DNA of 64,000 nucleotides from Planctomicrobium piriforme (GCF_900113665.1 NZ_FOQD01000001.1:248001-312000); one strand, 5' to 3'; shown: positions 43,380 to 56,200, counted from the first letter of the stretch. The notes: a model not told the origin generated them from the sequence alone. Numbers and translations: made by a program.

Positions 43380-44648
43380 ATGAGCATTCGCCGTCGAGAC
43401 TTTCTGGGGCTGTCATTGGCGGGCTTCACCGCCGCGGCGACCGGGTTCCCTGCGCGCCAGCAGGCCGTCGCCGGTCCCGAAAAAATCGCGACTGGCAAGT
43501 TTCCTGCGCCGCTCGACACGCTCTTCCTCACCTGGCAGGGCGACCCGACGACGACCATGACCGTGCAATGGGTCGGTCCAGCGCCTCAGGCGGCGGACGT
43601 CATCTACTATGCGGAATGGAATACCGATGTCTGGCAATCGGCTCGCCCGCATCAGAAACCCTATGTAAACACCGACCTGTCGGTATCTCGTTGTGAACTG
43701 ACCGGCCTCAAGCCGGGGACGGAGTACCAGTTTCAGGTCGGCAACGTCGGGCCTGTCCGTCGTTTTCGCACAATGCCTGCCAAGGCGACCGATACGATTC
43801 AGTTCGTCTCCGGTGGCGACTGCGGCGTCAACGCGCATGCCGTGGCGACCAATCTCATCGCCGCCAGACAGGAACCGTGGTTCGCCTTGATCGGAGGCGA
43901 TCTGGCTTACGATGACGGCCGCAAGCCGGAGGTCTTCACGCAGTTTCTGCGAAACTATTCACAGCACATGATCGATCCGCAGGGACGCCTGATTCCCATG
44001 ATCACCTGCATCGGCAATCACGAAGTCAACGGCGCCTACGGGCAGCCTCGCAGTGCCGCCCCGCAATACCTCAGCCTGTTCGACGGACTCTATCGCGACA
44101 CCACATATGGCGTGCTGGATATCGGCGACTACATGAGCCTGGTGCTGCTCGACACCGGGCACATCGCTTCCATCGCCGGTGAACAGACCGACTGGCTGCA
44201 GCAGACGCTCGCCGACCGGCAGGATTGTCCGCATCTCATCGTGGCGAACCATGTGCCGGCGTACCCCTCTTATCGGGGGCCGAACGGCAACAACGGCAAA
44301 CCCGGCACCGGAGAACTGCAGCGGGTGAACTGGTGCCCGTTATTCGAACGCTATCAGGTCGATGTGGTACTGGAGCATCACGACCACACGTTCAAGCGGA
44401 CCCATCCGCTGACGAACGGCATGCACGACAAACATGGCGTGCTCTATCTGGGCGATGGTTCCTGGGGACAGTTGCGGGCGCCCAAAGAACCGGAAGCCCG
44501 GCCCTATCTGGCGAAGGTCAGTGCCGCCTACCACATGACGGTGCATCGTCTGGAAGGCCAGGAGCGCTTTCACGTCGCCCTGGAAGAGTCCGGCAAGGTG
44601 GCCGATGTGTGTCATACGATCAGTAAACGCCCTGCCCGGCGGGGATGA
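43380..44648 (+). CDS. Tat-exported purple-acid-phosphatase-like metallophosphoesterase
   Basis: A 422-residue protein with a twin-arginine signal (RRRDFLGLSLAG). A fibronectin-like N-terminal domain (about 40-125, PTTTMTVQWVG and LTGLKPGTEYQFQVG) precedes the phosphatase: SGGDCG, GGDLAYDDG, CIGNHEVNG, NHVPAYPS and EHHDHTFKR. This matches the purple acid phosphatase order, with the metal ligands Asp, Asp/Tyr, Asn and His visible. It may act in phosphate scavenging outside the cytoplasm. It is the last gene of the run that starts with the ECF sigma factor, though the gap to the previous gene is 217 bp. Confidence 0.88.
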   Translation: MSIRRRDFLGLSLAGFTAAATGFPARQQAVAGPEKIATGKFPAPLDTLFLTWQGDPTTTMTVQWVGPAPQAADVIYYAEWNTDVWQSARPHQKPYVNTDLSVSRCELTGLKPGTEYQFQVGNVGPVRRFRTMPAKATDTIQFVSGGDCGVNAHAVATNLIAARQEPWFALIGGDLAYDDGRKPEVFTQFLRNYSQHMIDPQGRLIPMITCIGNHEVNGAYGQPRSAAPQYLSLFDGLYRDTTYGVLDIGDYMSLVLLDTGHIASIAGEQTDWLQQTLADRQDCPHLIVANHVPAYPSYRGPNGNNGKPGTGELQRVNWCPLFERYQVDVVLEHHDHTFKRTHPLTNGMHDKHGVLYLGDGSWGQLRAPKEPEARPYLAKVSAAYHMTVHRLEGQERFHVALEESGKVADVCHTISKRPARRG

Positions 44649-44794
44649 TTCCTCCCGACGGGAAGAAGGAAGCGCGCGATCAGGCGTCCTCTTTCGTGGA
44701 AGTGGTGTTCCTCTGCACTTGAATGTCGGCCGCAAATCCGATGTGATGTGGTCGCCTGCAGAGCACTGCTTCCGCGAAAGGTTTCGGACGACGA

Positions 44795-46273
44795 ATGCGA
44801 CCGACCACGATGACCGCTTCTTTGAACCGTCACAGCGAGCGCTGTGACGGGTTCAAACGGGTGCTGCTGGCAATTGTTCTGAGCACGCTGTTCTTGTTGC
44901 CCACGATCGTTTCTGCCGAGGCGCCGGCCAATTCCCTCGCCGTCCCGATTGGCCCGGACCCCTTTCTGCAGATCGACAATTTATTGCCGACTCCGAATGA
45001 GTCGCGGCTCGCCTCCGGCGCGCCTGGACCGGAATACTGGCAGCAGCGCGTCAACTACGATATTGAGGCCACGCTCGATGAAGACCGCAAAATGATTCGC
45101 GGGCGCGAGCGAATTCAGTACGAGAATCATTCGCCGCATCGACTTAGTTATCTTTGGCTGCAACTGGATGCCAACCAGTTTTCACCCCATTCCGATGCGG
45201 TGCTGTCGCGCACCTGGAAGGAAAACGGCGATGTCAAGATTGAGGAACTGCAGCGGCTGATTGCCGCGCGGCAGTTCGACGGCAGCATGCAGATCCTGGG
45301 AGTCAAAGACTCTGTGGGAAATGACCTGCACCACGCCGCGTCCAAGGGCCTGTTGCGAGTCGATCTGCCGACTCCGCTGTTGCCAGGCGAGACCTTTACA
45401 TTTGATCTCCGCTGGGAATTTCTCATCAACAATTCCAAGCTCTTTTCAGGACGAACAGGCTACGAACCGCTCGACGACGGCAATGCAATTTTCGCGCTGG
45501 CACACTGGTATCCCCGACTGTGTGCTTACACCGACTACGGCGGCTGGCGACTGAAGGGCTTTCTGGGAATGGGCGAGTTCACATTGGAGTTTGGCGACTT
45601 CAATGTGACGCTGAATGTGCCGGCCGATCACTTCGTGGCCGCGACTGGCAGTCTCTTGAATCCTGCCGACGTGCTCTCGCCAGTCATGCAGGCCCGACTC
45701 GAGGAATCCGCCGCCGCCGCCGGTCCGGTCTTCATCGTGAACCGCGAGGAAGCAGACGCGAAGCGCAAAGCCACATCGTCTCCCGACCTCAAAACCTGGA
45801 AGTTCAATGCCAAGAATGTCCGGGACTTTGCGTTCGCTTCCTCACGCACATTTCTGGTTGATGCCTGGGGTCGTAAACAAGGAGACAAGACAGTTCGCTG
45901 CATGTCTCTGTACCCGCGGGAAGGAATGCCGCTCTGGGACCGCTTCGGCACGCATGCCCTCGCGCACACGCTGGAAGTGTATTCCGAAATGACGGGCATC
46001 CCCTACCCCTGGCCGCACGTCACAGCCGTGATGGGGGTCGTCTGGTCCGGAATGGAATACCCGATGATCAGTTTCAACAATCCCCGGCCGGAGAAGGACG
46101 GCACTTATTCCGAGAGCACCAAACGGCAGATGATCGGCACGTTGATCCACGAGACCGGGCACAACTGGTTCCCGATGATCGTCAACAACGACGAACGGCA
46201 CTGGATGTGGCTGGATGAAGGGATCAATACCTTCCTGCACCGCATCGCCGAGCAGCGCTGGTCGCACAACTGA
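44795..46273 (+). CDS. M1-family metallopeptidase, N-terminal part ending at an in-frame TGA
   Basis: This 492-residue frame carries a signal peptide (about 20-41), the M1 beta-sandwich and the catalytic domain with HETGH (His452, Glu453, His456) and Glu475 in WLDEG, the exact H-E-x2-H-x18-E spacing. It stops at TGA 46271-46273, but the same frame continues without interruption from 46274 to 47215 and codes the expected rest of the enzyme. The stop therefore breaks the gene soon after the zinc site; the conserved Tyr proton donor and C-terminal helices would be lost. Nonsense mutation, sequencing error or readthrough are all possible. ATG 44810 is an alternative start. Confidence 0.85.
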   Translation: MRPTTMTASLNRHSERCDGFKRVLLAIVLSTLFLLPTIVSAEAPANSLAVPIGPDPFLQIDNLLPTPNESRLASGAPGPEYWQQRVNYDIEATLDEDRKMIRGRERIQYENHSPHRLSYLWLQLDANQFSPHSDAVLSRTWKENGDVKIEELQRLIAARQFDGSMQILGVKDSVGNDLHHAASKGLLRVDLPTPLLPGETFTFDLRWEFLINNSKLFSGRTGYEPLDDGNAIFALAHWYPRLCAYTDYGGWRLKGFLGMGEFTLEFGDFNVTLNVPADHFVAATGSLLNPADVLSPVMQARLEESAAAAGPVFIVNREEADAKRKATSSPDLKTWKFNAKNVRDFAFASSRTFLVDAWGRKQGDKTVRCMSLYPREGMPLWDRFGTHALAHTLEVYSEMTGIPYPWPHVTAVMGVVWSGMEYPMISFNNPRPEKDGTYSESTKRQMIGTLIHETGHNWFPMIVNNDERHWMWLDEGINTFLHRIAEQRWSHN

Positions 46274-47215
46274 AAGTATGAAGCGGGTGAAGCGGCCGCC
46301 GCCGTCGGATACGTTTCCGGTAACAATCATCAGCCAATCATGTCGCAGCCGGACAATCTGCAGAGCGTGGGCGGCAATGCCTATCGCAAGACGGCTTCAG
46401 GCCTGTCGATGCTGCGTGAGACGATTCTCGGCCGTGAGCAGTTCGATTTCGCGTTCAAGGAATACTGCCGCCGCTGGGCTTACAAACGACCTGAACCGGC
46501 CGACTTCTTCCGCACGTTTGAAGACGCCGCAGGCGTCGACCTGGACTGGTTCTGGCGGGGCTGGTTCTTCTCGACGGCGCAGTGCGACATGGAAGTGACG
46601 GCGGTGATTCGACGGCAGATCGATTGCGGCGACCCTGCCCAGTCGGCCGAACGGCAGCAGCGTCTGGACGCGCCGAAGCCCCCGAATCTCGCGCTGGAAC
46701 GCGATGTGGACGTCCCGCGCCGCGCCGAGCGTTACGAGAGCCTGCTCGACTTCTATGAGACGTATGATCCTCACGCGGTGACCGAAGAACAGCAGGAGAA
46801 GTTCCAGAAGTTTCTGGCGCAGCTCACGCCTGCTGAAAAGGAACTGCTGCAATTCGACATGCCACTGTACGAGGTGCGGGTTCACAATCACGGCGAACTC
46901 CCGATGCCGCTCATTCTCAAGCTGGAGTTCGAAGACGGCACCAGCGAACTGCGGCGGCTGCCGGTGGAGATCTGGCGACAGGCCGGCCACGACGTCGCCG
47001 CGCTGCTCGTGGTTCCCAAATTGGTCACGGCGGTGACAGTTGACCCTTATAACGAGACGGCCGATGTCAACTACGGCAACAACCGCTTCCCGCGGTCGAT
47101 CATCGAAACAACCCTGCCGCTGACGAAGCCGGAAGAAAAGATCGAGAACCCGCTGCACGACAAACTCGAGCGAGAGCGGAAAGCGAAAGCAGCCGCCGAG
47201 AAGCCGGATCCGTGA
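46274..47215 (+). pseudogene. C-terminal continuation of the M1 metallopeptidase, same frame after TGA
   Basis: The frame runs on directly from the TGA: KYEAGEAAAAVGYVSGNNHQ, then SQPDNLQSVGGNAYRKTA, a segment like the M1 region after the zinc ligands, and AYKRPEPADFFRTFEDAAGV with WFWRGWFFST, typical of M1 C-terminal catalytic helices. A separate start at 46340 (314 residues to the stop at 47215, 291 from that Met) has no clear ribosome binding site. The remaining part ends in a proline- and charge-rich tail. On its own it lacks the zinc motif and would not be a peptidase. Confidence 0.8.
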
Positions 47216-47249
47216 TATCGCTGAACGGCATTACCACTTTTCGATGTGC

Positions 47250-50200
47250 TTAGGGAGCCAACGGGGAAAAGGTCACCGTGTTGTACGCCGCAGCACTCGT
47301 TCCACCGTCGCCGTCCGTGATGAGAAAGCGGACAGTCCGCGGGGCGGTCGATCGGGTTGGGGAGGCATTGCTGAACTGAAGACTACGCAGCAGAGCCTGA
47401 ACGCCAACCGTTGTTGCATTCGCGTTGAAAGCAATAACAAGGGCGACTTTATTCGTTCCGCCCGAGAACGTCCCGATCACGACTCCGCCGTAGGCGACAT
47501 CTGATCCATTCACCCCGATCATCCCTGTCGCGGTTCCCTGATGACGAATCGAAAGGACGTCTGAACTTTGGACGTTCGCGCTGAGGGTTACCGTCAACTT
47601 CCCTCCATTGAAGTCTGCTGAGTCGGGATCGGTCACCTTGGCGTCGCTGTCGATGAGAACGGGAGCCGGGCCGGCGAACTCAACGCTGTCACCAATGGCG
47701 GCGAGGACGGGGGCATCATTCACAGCGGTGACGGCGATCATCTTGCTGACTGCAGCGCTGGTTCCTCCATCTCCGTCGGTGAGGGTCACCTGGACCGTTC
47801 GCGGCAATGTGGAGATATTCCTGGAAGTGCTGCTGAACGCAACTGCCCGTAGCAGTTTCTGCACGAGAGCCGGCGTCGCATTGGCATTCAAGGTCACGGA
47901 GAGGGCGACGTTGCTGGTCCCTCCGCTGCAGTTCCCGATGATGGTTCCTCCTACGAGGACTTGATTGCCGCTAGTCGTCACCTGGTTCGCGCCGCTTCCC
48001 ACCGTTCTGATCGACAACACGTCAGTCGATTGCTTCCCTCCCACGAGACTGACCGTCAACTTCCCACCGGCTAGGTCGCTGGAATCGGGGTCCGTGACGG
48101 TGACGTCGGAATCCAGCAGGATTCCACTATTGCCCTCCGTGTAGCTGATATTCCCATCAAAGCCGGCAATGCCTGGAGCAAATTGCATGACGGTGACCGG
48201 CAGGCTGGACTGCTGCAGCCCCGCGGCGGTCGCCTTAATCGTTACGGACTTCGGCTGAATCAGATAGAGCGGTGAGACGACCGGGAGGCTGATCGTGACC
48301 GACAGAGAACCTGCGGGGATCGTCACGCTGGCTGGCAACTGCAGCAAATTTCCGGGGGTCGCGGAGAGATTCACCGTGAGGGCTTGCGTCAGATCGGCAT
48401 CGGCCCGCGTTACAGTCAAAGTGTTGCCCGCATGACTACTGACCAGAGAACTGGACGTGCGCAGGTTGAGTGACGGAGAATGGGCAGAATCGTTGTTGAA
48501 TTGAATCGCGTAGGAGACTGGCGCCGCCGTCGATCCGGAATTGGGCCCGCGCTCTACCGACAGGAAATAGGTTCGTCCCGCGGCAACGTCGTAAGTGAAT
48601 GTGAGCATCCCCCGCCCTTGGGTCGTCTGCAATTGTGCGCCGTCGCTGCTCCATAGCGAGGCCTGAGCGGACTTACCGCCGGGAATCCGAATGCTGACAA
48701 ATCCGGACTGTTGCGCGGCGTTCGTGTGGGAGCGCGGAGTTGTGAATGAATACCAGTCGGTCGAAGTCCCTTGAATCGCCAGTCCGCTAAAGTTTGCGCT
48801 CGTCGCAACCGCTCCCAGGGAATGAGCCTTCTCTCGCGAATGATTGCCTGACACATTGCTTTCCAACACGCTCGTCGTCGTGGCGGCGGGTGTGCTGAGG
48901 ACCAGCCAGTAGCTGCTGAGGATGGCCTGACTGTCGCTGGCGACTCTTAACAGGTACTCGCCTGCGGGCAGCGTTCCCGGTTGCAGGGTGATTTTTCCGT
49001 TGGATGAGCTGGCGACCTTAAGTACGGCTCCAGGCGCATCGGCGCGGTAGAGCTCCAGCGTCACGTTCGCCCCAGCCTGGGTTGTTGCAAAGGTGATGCG
49101 GCTGTTCGCATCGGTTCCTTTCGCCGAGCGGAAGCGATACCAGTCCACGTCATCAGCAGCACTCAAGCTGAGCCCGGTATAGAGATTGCCGGTTCCAAAC
49201 ACATCGCCGAGGTTGAAGGCACGGGCAAAAGAGTTGTTCCCTTCGGCCCAGTCCGGCTGGACCGGCGATAAGGATGTCGGCAAGCCCGTGGTGTATCTCT
49301 GCAGAAAAGTTCCCCATCCCGTTGCGGTCAGGAATGTGGCGTACTCAGTCAGGTAAGCGGGATCGATCTGATCCCCTGGACCAGGCCAGTAAATGGACAG
49401 TCCTCCCACGGACCGTTGGTCTTGAGTCTTGGACAGGACGACATGGTCCAGTTCCTCGATGGCACTCGCGGCCGCGTCCCGGACGCCGGAAAGCGCGGGA
49501 TTGTCGTTTGTCCTTGAAATCACATTATTCAGGAACTGTCGCAAGTCGCGGAGATCGGAGCGCCGGCTGAAGGCGGTGGCGGCATCGCGGGCGGAAAGGA
49601 TTGCAGCTCGCAGAGCGGCCTCATGTTCGCCGCCAGGATTGATGGAGGAGACAGCATTTGTGAACGACTTCAGGGCACTGAGAAGATCAGTCATCGCGGA
49701 GGACGCGGCGTCGACCGCGGACAAGGTATCGGCCCCGTGGACGTTGCTGCGGTTTCGCAGTCCGTAGTCATGAACGATCGCGCCCGCCAGTTGCTGGCCG
49801 GTGACTGAACCGGGATTCTGCTGAAGTACGGCAAACGCTGACGCATAGTTCGAGCCCTCGCTCGTCTCCAGCTCTTCAGAGCCGACGACGACGGGCGCCG
49901 CGCTCCCCAGGCTCTGAGCCACTTCAAGAGTTTGCATATGGCAGGCATCGAACGAAATGAATTGGAGATTCAATGCTCCCAATTGAGACTTCGCGGAGTT
50001 GATGCCGGCCAGCATCTCGCTGATCTGCAGTTTGTCGGTCGTCCCCGTGTCCGTGTCCAGATTTGAGCCGCTGAAAGCGTTGCCATGATTCCAGAAGATC
50101 AGGCCATACTTCTGCGCCGGAGCGGCTTGAGCTCCCCAGACCAGAAAGTTTTGCAGAGTCTGCGATGACGCCGAGTTGACGTCAGTCGCGAGGGATCCGC

Positions 50201-53200
50201 TGGCAGGAAGAAACCGGGTGGCGATCTTGTCGCCGTTCAGATCAGGCTGAATGACTGCCATGCCGGCTCCGGCCCAGGCGGACTGGCTGTCTCCGCCTGT
50301 GGCGAAAGCACCGTCCGGGCTCTGATCCAGCAGTACCACCAGGTTCACCGATGAGGAGAGTCTGGCAGCCGCCTGTTCGAGTTCGTTGATATCCTGTTGA
50401 GCATACTTCGCCAGATCGCCGGCGGTCATGTAGACGAAGATCGTCCAGTCATCCTGATCCGACGTGACTTTCGGTTGCAGTTCGTAGTTCAGCGTATAGC
50501 GATTGCTGTCGGAGGTGCTGGCGCCGACGACCCTGGCATAATAGGTGCCCGCGGCAATTCCGCTAAGTGAGAGTTCCGTAGGTGAAGGAAAGCCAAGGAT
50601 GCGGCCTCCGTTGGAATTGTAGAGTTCGATCTTTAACGCCCCGCGCGTGTTGTCGAAATCGATCCACAGCTTGTCCGACGCGCGTCCGCTGCTCGCCAGG
50701 GTGAATTTGAACCAGTCTTCATCGGCGGACGAACTGCCGGCCTCGCTCTGGATCGTCAAACCAGTCAACTGTCGCAGACCATCAAATTGATTCAGGTCGG
50801 TCGCCAGGTCGAGCGTATTATTGTATTCGAGAGCGTCCGCCTCGACGGTGGACCCGGTGGCGGCGATCGTCAGTTGATAACCGGGGCTTGTCGCGCCGGC
50901 ATTTCCGAAGACGCGGACGTAATATTTTCCCGCGGGCAGCAGCGTGCCGTTGGCGGCTTTCAGGGGCAGATGTTCGATGCCCGTCGTTCCGGTCGAACTG
51001 GAGATCAGATTGCCGCCAGCGTCATACAGCTCGATGTCCACGTCCCCGTAGTTTTCGCTGAAGCGGACATCGATGAAATCATCCGGCTGCGCGCGGTCAG
51101 TGGTCGTCAAGGCGAACCAGTCTTCGTCGCCGGTTTTATGCAGGTTCAGACCATCGAACGTGTGCGTCCCTTCGATCGTGCGAAGGTCACGAGCGGTTGC
51201 GAGCATATTGGAGGGCTCTGACCAGTCGGCGCGAACCTCTTTCGCTGGCTGCTGCAAACTGAATTCGAGCTGGTAGTCCGGATTCATGGCGCCGTTCTCG
51301 CCTTCAATCTTGACGTAGTACGAGCCCGGTTGCAGGCGGTCCAGACTGATTTCTTCAGTCCCGGTCTGGGTGCTGGATTGTTCGACCTCAGTCAGAGTTC
51401 CATCGCCGGCGCGGACGTACAGCGTGAGCTTCAATCCGCCGAGGTTCCGAACATAAGCGATGCGAGCAAAGTCGTCGTCGCGTCCGACCTGGGTCAGATC
51501 AAAGTGGAACCAGTCCTGGTCGTCCGGGGTATTGATGGAAAGGCCAGGGAGAACGGCAACGGGGGCCAGGCCGGATGCCATTGGTGCACCATTCAGAAAT
51601 CCCAGGCCCAAAAAGCTTCCTAGCTGATTTGCCGTAAATCCGCCGTATGATGTCCCTAAGTTGGACCCGGAGCGAATTTGGTTCGCAATGTTTTGTTGCT
51701 GTTGCTGGTATTGCGCCTGCTGCATCCGGAACTGCTGATCAAACTCCGCCTGCTTTGCATTATAAAAATTGATGTATTGCAATTGCTGTTGATACTTCGC
51801 CTGATCTTGCAGAGACTGTAATTGTAACTGCTGGTACTGCAGTTGAAGCTGTTGTGGGGAGGGTTGATTTTGATTAATTCCTATTCCTGCCAGGTTTGAC
51901 TTCGCCCACGCAGGAGTCAGGTTCCATAACAACGAATCCATCTCGCTGCCTGAATTATAGCCCAGTCCTCCCCAGACCGACAAAGTTGGATCAAGCTTCG
52001 CTTGACTTATTAGATTACGGAATCCTCCATCTAGATACCCATAGTCTGATTCAGCGTTGATCCCTGCATTGGGATTCACAACTCCGCGAAATACGGTGTA
52101 AGCTGGAGAAGCGATTGCAGGTGCGAGTTGTTTGTTGTATGCGTCGTAATATGAATTAAATAATTCAAGCTGCTGTGGGTCGTTGGGGTCAAATGTCCGG
52201 ATCGGGAGACCATCCGCAGCTCCCCCGGGAATCGGTCGTCCTGGCACCTCCGCCACGTTCCCCAGTTCAAACGCGGTGTCCAAACCATTGTTCCCGCGCA
52301 CTCCTTCCGCGGAATCCGGCTGCAGCTTCGTCGGGGCCGTGATTGCCAGCGAGTAATCGCCCACCGGGACATTGTTTACGGTTGTGACCCGCAGGAAATA
52401 GTCTCCCGCTGTCAGGCCTTCGAGTGACAGTTCCTGAACGTCGAAACCGGTGTTCGATATGGCGATTTCCGACGTCCGGTTGGATGACCGATAAAGTCTG
52501 AGTTGCAGCCGGCCTGAGGTGATGTTGGTGAGCGTCTGGATGACGTCACCCGCCTGGCCGGGTGACAGCAGCGTGAATCTGAAGAAGTCGGTGTCGCCTG
52601 AAGTCAAAGACAGTCTTGCGATGGAGACCTGACCGCTGACTTCCCGCAGTCCGCTCGCCGTGTCGAAGGTGTCATTTCCCGAATTGCCTTCCAGCCGATC
52701 CGGCTGAGGGTCAGTTGGAGTCACAAACGTCAGCGAGTAATCCGGCTGTGTGCTGATGACAGCACCGCCGGCTATCGAAACCTTGACGTAATAGGTTTCC
52801 CCCATCGCGAGACCATTCAGCGAGATCGCTTCGGTACCGGACTGGCCGTTTGAGCTTCGTCCAGGAATCGCTTGTCCGCTGGCGTCGAGCAACTGTAATT
52901 GCAGGTCTCCCTGCGCATTGTCGAAGTTGATTGCGACCAGGGAACCGGGCGCGCCGGTGGCCGGCATCGTAAACCGGAAGAAATCGACATCTCCAGACTG
53001 GTGAATCGAAAGCCCGCCAATTGACTCGGCTCCGCCGTTCAGCATCAATGGAGTGGCGGTTGCGAACGTATTGTTGCTCGAACGGGCGTCAATGGCGTCT
53101 CCGTTCAGCCCGGACTCAGGCGCATTGATTCGCAGCGTGTAATTTGGCTGTGTTCCGCCGCGGTAACCTACCACTCTCAGATAATATGTCTGCCTGACGC

Positions 53201-56200
53201 TGCCGATCTTCGCCTTCAGGCCATCCAGCGAAACCCGTTCCACATCCTCCGAGGTGGCCGCGTTCAGCCGGATGCCGTCGGAGTCGTAAAGTTCAAGGTC
53301 CAGGTCACCCAGCTGATAGTTGGTGATGATCTCGACGAAGTGTCCGGCGACGGCATCGGCATCGAGCTGAAATGCGAACCAGTCGTCATCGCTGCTGCTG
53401 TGGATCGACAGGTTGTACCAGGACATGTCTCCTTTCGCGGTCTGCAGGTCGTAGGCGGTCTGCCGCGTGTCTCCCCTGGTGCTGGAATCTTCCGACCAAT
53501 CCCCTTTGGATTGAGGCGCCACGAAATTCAGTTTGTATTGCGGCACGGTGGATGTGCCGTTCGCCGCCTGCACCCGTATGTAATAGGTTCCAGCGGCCAG
53601 TCCTGCGAAAGAGATGAACTGCGTGCCTGAATAGATTTGTGAGTTGGCGAGGATGGTACTGCCATTGGAACTGTAGAGCGTCAGGCCCAGTGTTCCGTAA
53701 CCGACGTCGGAACTGAGCGTCAGGCCGGTTCCAACAATCCCGGGTGCGGCGAGCTGGAACTTGAAGTAGTCCAAATCGCCCGCCTGATGCAACGACAAGC
53801 CGCTGAGCGTGAGGTCGCCTTCCACTCCGCGAAGGTCTTTGGCTTGTGACGCAGAATTGTTAGCTTCCGCCCAGTCAGAAAAGATCGGTGCGGGAGTATT
53901 GAAAGTCAGGCTGTAATACGGATTTGTCGAGCCGCTGTCTCCGAAGACTTTGACGCGGTATTCGATGAGGTTCCCCTGATCATCCCTGGCGGGAAGTCCA
54001 TCGAGGCTGATGGTCTCGACATTCCCGGCTGTCGCCGAGCGTCCCAGCAGAACCGTGCCGGTGGAGTCGTAGAGTTCGAGGTCGATGTCGCCTGCGAAGT
54101 GATTGAATGCCGCCTGCACGAAATGGCTCGCTGTCGCGTTTGACGACATCGTAAATGAGAACGTGTCGACATCCGTGGAATTGTGAATCGAAAGCCGGTT
54201 TTCGAAATAAGCGCTATGCACCGTGTACAGTCCCTGCACCTGATAAAGTGGATAGGGCGTCGCCTGTTCTGCCGGCAACAGGTCGATTCCATCCGCCGCC
54301 AGCGCGGGGGTCGTGTTGATTTGCAATTGGTAGTTGGGGTTTCTGGCGCCATCCACGCCGGAAACCTTGAGGTAATAGACGACCGATGACGACAGTCCGG
54401 TCAAACTGATGCGCTCGCTGTCGCCCGTTCCGTTGGAAGAACGGATGGGAGAGCCGTTGTAATTCGTATAGAGGTCGAGCCGAAGGTCTCCTTGCAGATG
54501 CGAGAAACTGATCGTCGCGGCATCTCCTTCGACCGGGTTGGACGGCAATTGAAAGTAAAACCAGTCTGAGTCATCCGATTCGATCGAAAGGTTCGAGGCG
54601 GAATAGGAGCCGCTTTGGGGAAAGAAGACTGGCAGAAAACCGGATGGGAGGTATGTATAAAGCGTGTCTGGCCCCTCAGATTGATCGAAACCGGGGGCAC
54701 TTATCGTTAGCGAATAGGCGGGTTGGGCTTTCCCGTCAGCGCTGAAGACGCGCAAGTAATATGTTTTCGCAACATCGCTTCCCATCCCTGACAGATTGAT
54801 CCATTCCCTGTCGCTGAAGGTCTTGGATGAATCGACGAGATTGCCGTCCTGGTCGTACAGCTCCAGGCTCAAATCGCCTTGCGATGAGTCAAATGAAATC
54901 TGAGCGAAGTGTCCCTGTACGGCTTGGGCCGTGAGCCGAAATTTGTACCAGTCTTCATCGCTGCCAGTGTCGAGCGAGAGCGGCCCGGGGCCGTCCGTTC
55001 CCCATGTGCGCATGGTCTGGACGGCGCCGAGGTCCGTGGCTAGCTCTCGCGTGTTATTGGGTTCGAGATGATCGGAGTTCTGCCGCCCGCCGGGAGCAGC
55101 GATTTGCAGTGAATACGGCCAGGCCTGACTGAACCCTGTCCCCATGATCCGGATGTAATAAGTGCCTGCTGCAAGTCCTTCCAGCGAGATTTTCTTGAGC
55201 TCGGCGGGTTCGTCGATGGTGCGGAGCACATTGCCGGACGCATTGAGCAGGTCGATCTGGATGTCGCCATGTGAAAGGTCGAACTTCAGGGCAACCTGAT
55301 TTCCGGAGACCGCTTCTTCTGCCAGGGTGAACTTGAAGTAATCCCGATCCGCACTGCCGGTGAGCGCCACATTTGACCAGACGTTAGTACCGCGGACGAC
55401 ACCCAGAGACGTTGCCGCACTGACAGAGTTATTATTCGCCCGTCCATCGATCGTCTCTGACCAGTCATTGTATGTCGCGGTCGAAGGGCCCTGCAGTGTC
55501 AGCCGATAGCCGGGGATCCGGGTCACGGCAAAACGGGCTTGGACGACGATGTAATAGTCGCCGAGGGGCAGTCCGGCCAGCGAAAGCTCCTGACGTCCTC
55601 CCATTTGCGTTGAGGCGCTGACGAGGTTGTTGTTCGCATCGACGAGTCCCAGTTTCAAGTCGCCGTAAGCATAGTTGAAGTCGATCCGCACCAGATCAGC
55701 GGCGGTTCCTGCTTGAGAAAGATGGATTTTGAAAACGTCTCTGTTATCCAATGTGCTGGAGAGGCGTTCGATGGTTCGCGTGCCGACGAGATTTCCCAGG
55801 TCTGTCGCTGTTGAGACGACATCGTTGGATTCGAATCGATCCGTCCGCGTCAGCGGAGGAGCATGAATCGTGAGCGAGTAGTCGCTGTTCTCCCCCCCGG
55901 TAGATGCTGCGTTCACGACAAGCAGGTATTGACCAGGATTGAGCCCGCTCAGCGAAATTTGCTCAACATTCTGCTGGCTGAAGCTCTTACTGACGGAAAC
56001 GGGCTGACCTACCCAGTTTCCGTTCTGGTCGGTCGGCTGAAAATACAATGACAGGCTCAAGTCGCCTCGCGCATTATCGAATTGAATGCGGGCGAAGTCG
56101 GTGGAAGTTCCTCTCGCTCCCAGCGAGAACGTGTAAGCATCATAGGCGTCGTCAGACGTGAGGGAGAGACGGTCCCAGGTTAGTTCTCCCGCAACTGCCC

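Noticed and set aside
46271..46273. TGA in the M1 peptidase read as a selenocysteine codon
   Set aside because: M1 peptidases use zinc with His/Glu ligands and have no known selenocysteine at this place, and no SECIS-like hairpin was apparent just downstream.
50787..51221. Antisense frame of 144 codons within the giant gene
   Set aside because: A shadow of the PPC repeats on the opposite strand with no independent start signal.
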